A DNA stretch of 64,000 nucleotides. It comes from Sphingomonas panacis. Its GTDB lineage: Bacteria; Pseudomonadota; Alphaproteobacteria; Sphingomonadales; Sphingomonadaceae. Location: contig NZ_CP014168.1 in the NCBI RefSeq assembly GCF_001717955.1, positions 4,939,809-5,003,808 of the forward strand, read 5' to 3'. A program made the position numbers and the translations under genes. Below the pieces are notes generated by a model. That model saw nothing but the letters and a program-made list of their open reading frames with translations. It did no database searches and was not told where the DNA came from. Shown piece by piece: positions 35,856-43,697 of this stretch (position 1 is the first letter of the stretch; each line of letters starts with the position of its first letter).

Positions 35856-37268
35856 CTAGCCGGCAGCCTGCCGCAACACGAAAGCACGGTCGGCGTGGAT
35901 CGGCGCAGACGTGAAACGGGCCCCTTCCGCATCCGCTGGAACCATCCGCATTCTGACCGTTTCGCCACGCGCGGTATCGAATTCGATCACCTCGCATGCG
36001 GCCGTCATATCCGGTACCCGAACGTCAGCAGGACGTGGGGCGAGATCGGCGCGGATGCGCCCGTCTACGCCGCAGCCCCCCCTCCTGAGCAGCCAGATGA
36101 TCGCCTGTTCGCCGTCACCGCACGCGAACGCGTGGAAACCCGGCGCCTTCACGCTGTGGTTCCAGTTCGATCGCCGGAACCGCGTCCAGTCGATAAGCGG
36201 CAGGAACGCCGCCATGCCGCGCTGCGCGACGCGCATTCCCGGAGTCAGCACATGCGGGGACCGGTTGGGCCAGCGCATGCCGCCGCCGACCCCGCCCGAC
36301 GCGAGATGCGCCCAGGCCATGTGGCGGAAATACTCGTCGTCGAACGGCTCCGGCAAGGTGATGCGCCGGTCCTTGAAGCTGTGGATCGGGCCATGTTCGG
36401 TATCGAGGAAGGGCCGCCCAGCCGGGGTCTCCGCCACACAGTCGCGGACGATCTCTCCCATCGCGAGCGCGGGCGCGACCGTGTCGCGCGGGTCGTCAAT
36501 CGAGCGCTCCTTGTATATGTGGATCGTCGCGAAATCCAAGTCGGGGTGGCGGAAGATCGGATCGTGCATGTTGAGGTGCGGCTTCCAGCGCAGTTCCGGC
36601 CCGTACACCGACACGGTCTGCGGGTGCGACCGCCCGTAAAGCTCTTCCTCCAGCCCGCGGACGTGGACCGAGAGATCGTGGATCACCTCGTCGAAGCAAT
36701 CCGCGCTGTCCTCGGCATTGGCGGGGTGAATCTCGTTCCACAAATCCCATGCGAACAACGCGCCCGATCCACCCCAGCGGCGCACCGCGAAATCGAGCCG
36801 CGCCTTGAGCGCCGCGCGCGCTTCGGGCGCGAGCAGTGCGCGCGAGAAGCTGTCGAGCGGGCCGCCATTGGCGATGTTCCACGGATGATGCTGCCACTTG
36901 ATCCACGTCCAGAACGTGTCGAGCGGGGTCAGCAGGATGCGCATTCCCACGCGCTCGCACAGCGCGAACAGATCGTCCCAATATTGCACCATCGCCGGCA
37001 CGAAACGCCCGGCCGGACGCTCGATATAGCGGTGTCGCACCTGCGCATATTCGAGCATCAGCCGCAGACAGGTGACGCCATGATCCCTGAGCATGAGCAG
37101 ATGCCGCTCGACCACCGCCATGTCGCGCTTGCGGAACAGCGGCGCCAGCTCGGGCCAGGTGATCGCATCATTCTGGCCGATCGGATGCCACGGCGCGCCC
37201 GCGTCGTCGATGAAGTAGGGCGCATCGGGAGCGACCTGAATCCAGGGCAACGTGGCACGCGCGCTCAC
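35856..37268 (-). CDS. GH5-like (cellulase/mannanase clan) glycoside hydrolase
   Basis: 470 residues with no signal peptide. A TIM-barrel of clan GH-A is indicated by the acid/base motif FAWDLWNEIHP (Asn-Glu) near residue 175 and the likely nucleophile in RPFLDTEHGPIHSF near 290. MLRDHGVTCLRLMLEYAQVRHRYIE and ATIHIYKERS are barrel strands also typical of GH5-type enzymes. The C-terminal 90 residues are beta-rich. The ATG overlaps the stop of the glycosyltransferase/mutase fusion (ATGA), so the two are co-translated. A cytoplasmic hydrolase in a galactofuranose-type operon may edit a glycan intermediate; this is inference. Confidence 0.75.
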   Translation of the reverse strand: MSARATLPWIQVAPDAPYFIDDAGAPWHPIGQNDAITWPELAPLFRKRDMAVVERHLLMLRDHGVTCLRLMLEYAQVRHRYIERPAGRFVPAMVQYWDDLFALCERVGMRILLTPLDTFWTWIKWQHHPWNIANGGPLDSFSRALLAPEARAALKARLDFAVRRWGGSGALFAWDLWNEIHPANAEDSADCFDEVIHDLSVHVRGLEEELYGRSHPQTVSVYGPELRWKPHLNMHDPIFRHPDLDFATIHIYKERSIDDPRDTVAPALAMGEIVRDCVAETPAGRPFLDTEHGPIHSFKDRRITLPEPFDDEYFRHMAWAHLASGGVGGGMRWPNRSPHVLTPGMRVAQRGMAAFLPLIDWTRFRRSNWNHSVKAPGFHAFACGDGEQAIIWLLRRGGCGVDGRIRADLAPRPADVRVPDMTAACEVIEFDTARGETVRMRMVPADAEGARFTSAPIHADRAFVLRQAAG

Positions 37269-39571
37269 TCGGCTGACACCGCCGCGTATGTGGCCTCGCC
37301 GATCGCCTGCTCTGCCACATGCCGGCGATATGTGGCCAGTGCCTGTCCGACAACCTGGTCCATATTGTAGTACCGGTAGGTCGCGAGCCGGCCGACGAAC
37401 AGCACCTCGGGCGTCACCGCCGCCAGTGCCTCATAGCGTTTGTAGAGCGCCTGATTCTCCGCGCGCGGGATCGGGTAATAAGGATCGCCTTCGTCGCTTG
37501 GATATTCGTAGGTCAGGCTAGTGTGCGGCGCAGTCTGGCCGGTGAGGTGCTTGTATTCGGTGATGCGCGTGTGCGGCACGGCTTCGTCTGGATAGTTCAC
37601 CACCGCAACCGACTGCGCCCATTCGCGCTCCTCGATGACATGACGAAATTCAAGCGAGCGGTACGGCAGTTTGCCGAAGCGGAACCCGAAATATTCGTCG
37701 ATCGGCCCGGTGTAAACGATCCGGTCATAGACGAACCGCGCCTTCGCCTCGGCGAAATCGACACCCAGCGCGAGATCAATATTGGGGTGATCGAGCATCT
37801 TCTCGAACATCGCGGTATAACCGTCGCGCGGCATCACCTGATGCGTATCAGTGAAGTAGCGGTCGTCGGTCGAGGTGCGGGTCGGCACGCGTGCGGTGAC
37901 GCTCTTGTCGAGCTCGGACGGGTCGATTCCCCATTGCTTGCGCGTATAGCCCCGAAAGAAGGTCTCGTAGAGCTCGCGCCCAACCGCCGATACCACCACA
38001 TCCTCCGAACTGCGCACCATAGCCACCGGCTCGGCGCGCGCAGCAAGGAAGGCGGCGGTATCCGCGTCGTCCTTGAGCGACAGGCCGTACAGGCTGTTGA
38101 GCGTCGTGCGGTTGATCGGGATCGGCACCTGCTTGTCGCCGACCTGCGCAAGCACGCGATGCTCGTAGGGCCGCCACTCCGTAAAGCGCGAGAGATACTC
38201 GACGATCTCGGCGCTGTTGGTGTGGAAGATGTGCGGACCATATTGGTGGATCATCATGCCGGCGGCATCGTGATGGTCATAGGCGTTGCCCGCGACATGC
38301 GGGCGCTTGTCGATCACCAGCACGCGCTTGCCCGACCCGGCGGCGAGCCGTTCGGCCATCACCGCGCCAGCGAACCCCGCGCCGACGACGAGATAATCGT
38401 AGTGCGTCGTCGGCAGCGCTTGCAGCACCGGGCGGCGCGGCTCGGCGATGTCGAGGATCAGCCGCAGCATCCGCGCCGCGACCTGATCCCAGCTCTGCTC
38501 GGCGAGCAGAGCATCGGCCTCGGCGCGCCACGCGTCCCCCGAGCGACGCAGCGCGAGCGCCTGATCGCACGCTGCGACAAACGCCTCCGCACCATCCGCG
38601 ACGAACACGCCCGGCATCGCGCCATAATGGCGAATGACATCCCTGATCGGCGTCGAGACGACGGGCAGCCCGGCGGCGAGATATTCGGGCGTCTTGGTCG
38701 GGCTGATGAAACGCGTCGCTTCGTTGATCGCGAACGGCATCAGCGCGACGTCCCAGCCGGCGGCGTAGCCGGGCAATTCGTCATAGGATTTGCCGCCGAG
38801 ATAAGCGATGTTGGGGCGTTGCGGCAGTTCCGCCGGATCGACCTTCACCACCGGCCCGAGCATGACGAACGACCAATCCGGCCGCGCGTCAGCGAGCGTG
38901 GCAATCAGGCCGAGATTCATACGCTCGTCTATGACGCCATAGAAGCCGAAACGCGGCCGGGGCAGCCCGGCCTGATCGGTCGCGTCCGGCATAACCTCGC
39001 GAGCGCGCGCGAAATGCGCAACATCGACGCTCGACGGGAACGGGTGGACCGACGCATGGCTTGCGCGCTTGGCTTCGTAGAGGCTGTAGCCGCCGGTGAA
39101 GACGAGATCGGCGGCGGCGAACAATTCCTGTTCGAGCGGGATCAGTTCGGGTGGAGCGAAGCGGAAATTGGCGAGTTCGTCCATGCAATCATAGACGGTG
39201 CACTTCGCATCGATATGTCGCGAGAACGACAGCATCATCGGCGTATAATACCAGCGGATGATGCTCGCGTCCGAGCGTGCCGTGCGGGACTCGAGCAAGC
39301 GGCGGAGCGCATCGGCGCGGTCGCCCGGCTCCAGCCCCCACGGTAGATGTGGCACCGCGACCGTCACGCCCGGCGCGCCCTCGTGCAGATCGACCCATGC
39401 CTCGCCGGCTGCATCCTCGATCGGCTCTTCCCAGAACAGCACGTCCATGTTGCGCGCCAGCCGCGTCATCAGGTGCTGCGGGCGCTGGAAGACGAAGTCC
39501 CATCGCAGGTGCGAGAAGCAGATCAGCAAGGTTGAGGACGACGGGTTCGAGCTGGCGTTACCTTGAGTCAA
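37265..39571 (-). CDS. Fusion of a family-1-like glycosyltransferase and UDP-galactopyranose mutase
   Basis: 768 residues. I chose TTG 39571 because AAGGAGG lies nine bases upstream and protein-like sequence begins there; no ATG is suitably placed. Residues 1-380 form a GT-B glycosyltransferase-like domain (LLICFSHLRWDFVFQRPQHLMTRLA..., GFYGVIDERMNLGLI, PTKTPEYLAAGLPVVSTPI). From about 390 a complete Glf-type mutase follows: YLVVGAGFAGAVMAERLA (FAD-binding), HVAGNAYDHHDAAG, YGPHIFHTNS, RVPTRTSTDDRYF, and the late HTRITEYKHLTGQ. Mutase makes UDP-galactofuranose, which the transferase half may then use. The downstream GH5-like gene overlaps by four bases. Confidence 0.88.
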   Translation of the reverse strand: MTQGNASSNPSSSTLLICFSHLRWDFVFQRPQHLMTRLARNMDVLFWEEPIEDAAGEAWVDLHEGAPGVTVAVPHLPWGLEPGDRADALRRLLESRTARSDASIIRWYYTPMMLSFSRHIDAKCTVYDCMDELANFRFAPPELIPLEQELFAAADLVFTGGYSLYEAKRASHASVHPFPSSVDVAHFARAREVMPDATDQAGLPRPRFGFYGVIDERMNLGLIATLADARPDWSFVMLGPVVKVDPAELPQRPNIAYLGGKSYDELPGYAAGWDVALMPFAINEATRFISPTKTPEYLAAGLPVVSTPIRDVIRHYGAMPGVFVADGAEAFVAACDQALALRRSGDAWRAEADALLAEQSWDQVAARMLRLILDIAEPRRPVLQALPTTHYDYLVVGAGFAGAVMAERLAAGSGKRVLVIDKRPHVAGNAYDHHDAAGMMIHQYGPHIFHTNSAEIVEYLSRFTEWRPYEHRVLAQVGDKQVPIPINRTTLNSLYGLSLKDDADTAAFLAARAEPVAMVRSSEDVVVSAVGRELYETFFRGYTRKQWGIDPSELDKSVTARVPTRTSTDDRYFTDTHQVMPRDGYTAMFEKMLDHPNIDLALGVDFAEAKARFVYDRIVYTGPIDEYFGFRFGKLPYRSLEFRHVIEEREWAQSVAVVNYPDEAVPHTRITEYKHLTGQTAPHTSLTYEYPSDEGDPYYPIPRAENQALYKRYEALAAVTPEVLFVGRLATYRYYNMDQVVGQALATYRRHVAEQAIGEATYAAVSAE

Positions 39572-39684
39572 GTGCGTAATCCTCCTTAGAGACACGCAAC
39601 CCACGGCTTTGCTTGCTCGTTCCCGTCGGGACAGGAACTTTCTTTTTATTGCAGCATGATGCAAGTTATTGCGGACGGACTCTC

Positions 39685-40425
39685 ATGGTGAGTGCAGCGA
39701 CATTGCGGATCGGCACGGCAGGTTGGTCGATTCCGGCCGCAGCGCGAGATCGTTTCCCCGCCGAAGGCAGCGGACTCGAGCGTTATGCCGCGCAGCTGAG
39801 CGCAGTCGAGATCAACAGCAGTTTCTACCGGCCACATCGCGCGTCGACCTACGCGCGCTGGGCGGCGAGCGTTCCGGCCGATTTCCGCTTCGCACTGAAG
39901 CTGCCCAAGACGATCACGCACGGCGCGCGGCTGCTCGATTGCGCGGCGCTGCTGGTCGCCTTCGCCGACCAGATCGCGCCGCTCGGCGATCATCTCGGCC
40001 CTTTACTCGTCCAGCTTCCGCCGAGCCTGAAGTTCGACTCCGCCGTCGCGGCAGACTTCTTCGCAACGCTTGCGAGGACGGTCGCTGCCCCTGCCGTCTG
40101 CGAGCCGCGACACCTGTCCTGGTTCACACCTGAAGCCGACGTCTTGCTCGCCGAACATCGCATCGCCCGCGTGGCGGCGGACCCGGCGCGGTGCGACGCC
40201 GCCGCGCGGCCCGGCGGCTGGCGGGGCCTCGCCTATCACCGGCTCCATGGCAGCCCACAGATCTACCGCTCGCCCTATTCGGACGAGCAGCTACGGACGC
40301 TCGCTGCGCAGATCGCACACAACGAGCCGGCGGAAAGTTGGGTCATCTTCGACAACACCGCCTCGGGCGCGGCGCTCCCCAACGCGCTCACGCTTCAAGC
40401 CGCGAGATCCTCCAACAACGTGTGA
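39685..40425 (+). CDS. DUF72-family TIM-barrel protein
   Basis: 246 residues from ATG 39685. The family signature is clear: LRIGTAGWSIP at the start, AVEINSSFYRPHRASTYARWAASVPADFRFALKLPKTITH, LGPLLVQLPPSLKF, AVCEPRHLSWF and YHRLHGSPQIYRSPYSDEQL. DUF72 proteins (YecE-like) are small TIM barrels with no established reaction. It is divergent from the fusion gene, with 113 bp between them, and its end overlaps the end of the convergent Mfd-like gene by 31 bp. Confidence 0.85.
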   Translation: MVSAATLRIGTAGWSIPAAARDRFPAEGSGLERYAAQLSAVEINSSFYRPHRASTYARWAASVPADFRFALKLPKTITHGARLLDCAALLVAFADQIAPLGDHLGPLLVQLPPSLKFDSAVAADFFATLARTVAAPAVCEPRHLSWFTPEADVLLAEHRIARVAADPARCDAAARPGGWRGLAYHRLHGSPQIYRSPYSDEQLRTLAAQIAHNEPAESWVIFDNTASGAALPNALTLQAARSSNNV

Positions 40426-43400
40426 ACGCGCTCGCTACGGCCGTCGTCGTCGGTGGCTTCGCGCAGCAACAGCCGCCCATTCTTCTCGTCGAGCCCCGCC
40501 GCCTTCGCATCGGCGTCGAAGCCACGCTTCGGCGTGAGCGCAATCGCCGCCGCGCCGGCATCGATCCGCTCGATCCCGAGCGCATGCGCAGCGAGCCGGA
40601 TTCGGGCGCGCAGCATCAGCGCGGCGGCGGCGTGCGGTAGCGGCCCGAAGCGATCGAGCAATTCCTCCTCGAACGCATCGAGCGCGGCATCGTCCTCGAT
40701 CCGCGCGAAACGGACGTAGAGCGCCAGCCGCACGTCGGGTTCGGGTATCCAGCTGTCGGGGAACGCGCCGGCCTCGCCGAGATGCAACTCGGGCGTCCAG
40801 CGCTCAACGGTCTCGCCGCGCGCCTCGCGCAACGCGCCGCCAAGCAGATGCTGGTACAGATCGGTGCCGATCATTTTCATGTGCCCGGTCTGATCGTCAC
40901 CGAGCAGATCACCCGCACCGCGCATGTCGAGATCCTGCGCGCTGATCTCGAAGCCCGCGCCGAGCCGGTCGAACGTGGCGAGCGTGCGCAGCCGCTTGAG
41001 CGTGCGTTCGCCGATCGCATCCTCGGCCTTGGTGAGCAGGATCACCTGCCCGCGCCGGTTGCCGCGCCCGACCCGCCCGCGCAATTGGTGGAGCTGCGCG
41101 AGACCAAAACGATCGGCGCGCCAGACGATCATCGTGTTGGCGCGCGGTACGTCCAACCCCGCCTCGATGATGTTGGTCGCGAGCAATATGTCGCCCTGTC
41201 CTGCCGCGAAGCGGACCATCACCGCGTCAATCTCCGCCGCCGGCAGCTTTCCGTGCGCCTGCACCAGTTCGAGGTCCGGCGCGGCGCGGCGCAACTTCTC
41301 GGCGAGCGGCGCCATGTCCTCGATGCGCGGCACCACCACGAAGCTCTGCCCACCACGCCCCTTCTCGCGCAACAAGGCCGTGCGCAGCCGGGCGTCGTCA
41401 TAGTGATCGACGCTGGTGCGGATCGGCTGACGCCGCGCCGGCGGCGTGGCGATGACCGAAATCTGCTGGAGCCCAACCAGCGCCATTTGCAGCGTGCGCG
41501 GGATCGGCGTCGCGGTCAGCGCGAGCAGATGCGTCTCGCCCGATCCGCGCAGCCGCGCCTTGTCGGCCGCACCGAAGCGCTGCTCCTCGTCGATCACCAC
41601 CAGCCCGAGCTTGGCGTAGCTCACGCCCTTGGCCATCACCGCACCAGTGCCGACGACGACCCCGATCGACCCGTCGGCAAGCCCGGCCTTGACCGCCTTT
41701 TTCTCGGCCGCGCTCGACAGGCGCGAGAGACCCGCCACGGTGACACCGGAGGCTTCGAAGCGGCGTTGGAAGCTTTCGAGATGCTGGCGGACCAGCACCG
41801 TGGTCGGTGCGGCGACAATCACCTGATAGCCGGCGAGCGCCGCCAGCGCCGCTGCCCGCAACGCGACCTCGGTCTTGCCGTAGCCGACATCGCCGACGAC
41901 GAGCCGGTCCATCGGCTTGCCGCTGGCGAGATCGGCGCGCACGGCATGGATCGCGCGGGCCTGATCGGCAGTCTCGTTGAACGGGAAGCCGTGGACGAAG
42001 CGTTCGTAGGCGGCGGGATCGGGTTCGATGACCGGCGCGGTGAGTTTGGCGCGCGCCGCCGCCAGCTTGGCGAGTTGCCTGGCGCTTTCCGCGACCGCCG
42101 CCTGAATGGCACCGCGCCGCTTCTGCCATGATGAGCCGTCGAGTTTGTCGAGCGTGACCGCATCGGCATCCGCGCCATAGCGCCAGATCCGGTCGGCATC
42201 GTCGATCGCGACCAGCCGACGCGCACCGTCGGCATATTCGAGCGCGATCATCTCGCTGCCCGCGCCACTCGCCTCGGGGGAGGGTTCGAGTCCGGCGACC
42301 CGCGCCGCGCCATGATCTTCATGGATGACGACATCACCGATACGGATTTCGCCGACACTGCCGCTCCAGCGATCGGACGCGGATGCCGGAGAATCGCCCA
42401 GCACGGCGCGACTGCCGAGAATGTCAGCGGCGGCGATCACGACCCGCTTCGCATCGACGAAGCCGGCATCGACCGGCATTACGATCGCGCCCGCCGCGCC
42501 GGCTTCAAGTGCGGCAAGATCAACGAGATTTTCCACCTCGCCGATGTCGATGCCGAGTCGCTTGGCGACCCTGCCGCGCAGAAACCGCACGTCGCGCTTG
42601 CTACCGGCAAGCACCAATGCGCGCGTGTCCCGCAGTGGCGCGACGAATTTGGCGAGCGCCGCGAGCGTGCCGCGCTTTTCGGCAAAGCGCGGCACCGCCT
42701 CGAAATCGTCACCGATCTCGACCGCGTTCCACTCCGCGAGCGCCGCCGCCCAATCCGCCTCTGCGATCGCATCGACCACTCCACCGCTGCGTTCCGCGGC
42801 ATCCGCAGCGAGTTGGAGAAACCGCGCACGACGCCGGTCCGCCTTCTCCGCCAGCACGATCGCGCCAGCGGCGAGGTGCGACAGGATCGACACCGCCTGC
42901 CCGATCGGAGGCTCGGCCGCGCGACCGATCTCGACGATGTCGAGATCTTCGACCGTGCGCTGTGTGGCGGGATCGTAGGAACGAATCTGCGTGATCCGCC
43001 CATCCGCGATGTCGATCCGCGCCGGCAGGCCGGCGTCGGCGGGGTAGATGTCGATGACGGCCTCGCGCACCGCCATCTCGCCGGGTTCATCGACTCGGTC
43101 GTCAGCGAAATAGCCGAGGCTCTCGGCCAGCGCCGCGAAGGCTTCGGCATCGATCGCATCGCCTGCGCGCAATTCCGGCGGTGCGCTATCGAACGCCTCG
43201 GCTGCGGGATAGCGCCGCGCCGCCGCCTCGCCGCTTAGGATCAGCGCGACATGCGCGCGCGCCTTCTGTTGCTGCGTGTGCCGCAACCGGCGAAGCGCCG
43301 CCACACGCCTGCCGGCGTTGGCGGGGGATGCCGGCGAAGTATCCCCCGGCAGCGCGTCGCTCGACGGTATGAAGACGACGCGATCATCCGACACCAGCGC

Positions 43401-43511
43401 GCCGAGCGCGGCGGCGAGCGCCTCCGCCTGCTGCTCGTCATCCGCCAGAAAGGCGACATCCTGCTCGCCGAGCATTTCCGCCAGGCCGAATGCGGTAAAG
43501 GCGAGATTCAC
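40395..43511 (-). CDS. Mfd-like transcription-repair translocase, short form
   Basis: About 1039 residues from GTG 43511. The RNA-polymerase-interacting (CarD-like) domain is seen as IRIGDVVIHEDHGAARVAGLE. The RecG-like translocase has VVGDVGYGKTEVALRAA (Walker A), VIDEEQRFGAADK (DEEQ box), LTATPIPRTLQMAL, and the relay region QLHQLRGRVGRGNRRGQ. A TRCF C-terminal domain follows. It is shorter than typical Mfd (about 1150) and the N-terminal UvrB-like module is reduced. The start is doubtful: the frame is open to TTG 43628, while the best ribosome site (AGGAG, 43578-43582) precedes ATG 43570 in a different frame whose peptide MMADFPKI looks Mfd-like. A one-base deletion near 43550 could have split the true start off. 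Confidence 0.85.
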   Translation of the reverse strand: MNLAFTAFGLAEMLGEQDVAFLADDEQQAEALAAALGALVSDDRVVFIPSSDALPGDTSPASPANAGRRVAALRRLRHTQQQKARAHVALILSGEAAARRYPAAEAFDSAPPELRAGDAIDAEAFAALAESLGYFADDRVDEPGEMAVREAVIDIYPADAGLPARIDIADGRITQIRSYDPATQRTVEDLDIVEIGRAAEPPIGQAVSILSHLAAGAIVLAEKADRRRARFLQLAADAAERSGGVVDAIAEADWAAALAEWNAVEIGDDFEAVPRFAEKRGTLAALAKFVAPLRDTRALVLAGSKRDVRFLRGRVAKRLGIDIGEVENLVDLAALEAGAAGAIVMPVDAGFVDAKRVVIAAADILGSRAVLGDSPASASDRWSGSVGEIRIGDVVIHEDHGAARVAGLEPSPEASGAGSEMIALEYADGARRLVAIDDADRIWRYGADADAVTLDKLDGSSWQKRRGAIQAAVAESARQLAKLAAARAKLTAPVIEPDPAAYERFVHGFPFNETADQARAIHAVRADLASGKPMDRLVVGDVGYGKTEVALRAAALAALAGYQVIVAAPTTVLVRQHLESFQRRFEASGVTVAGLSRLSSAAEKKAVKAGLADGSIGVVVGTGAVMAKGVSYAKLGLVVIDEEQRFGAADKARLRGSGETHLLALTATPIPRTLQMALVGLQQISVIATPPARRQPIRTSVDHYDDARLRTALLREKGRGGQSFVVVPRIEDMAPLAEKLRRAAPDLELVQAHGKLPAAEIDAVMVRFAAGQGDILLATNIIEAGLDVPRANTMIVWRADRFGLAQLHQLRGRVGRGNRRGQVILLTKAEDAIGERTLKRLRTLATFDRLGAGFEISAQDLDMRGAGDLLGDDQTGHMKMIGTDLYQHLLGGALREARGETVERWTPELHLGEAGAFPDSWIPEPDVRLALYVRFARIEDDAALDAFEEELLDRFGPLPHAAAALMLRARIRLAAHALGIERIDAGAAAIALTPKRGFDADAKAAGLDEKNGRLLLREATDDDGRSERVHTLLEDLAA

Positions 43512-43697
43512 GCGCCCACGCCCGCGTATCGTTTTGCCGCACAACGGATTTTCGGAAAATCGGCCATCATCGCTCCACTCCTGGCACGCAAGAACAGGAG
43601 ACCGCCGCCGGTGTTCCACGCGAACCAACGTAAATCCACGGCGGAACCATCACACCACCGCAAGGGTATTGCGGGAGTTGCCTTGCGGAGTCCGTTC

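Noticed and set aside
39572..39684. EcfG-type promoter before the glycosyltransferase/mutase fusion
   Set aside because: GGAAC is present, but the nearest GTT is 18 bp away and the sequence lacks the CGTT context.
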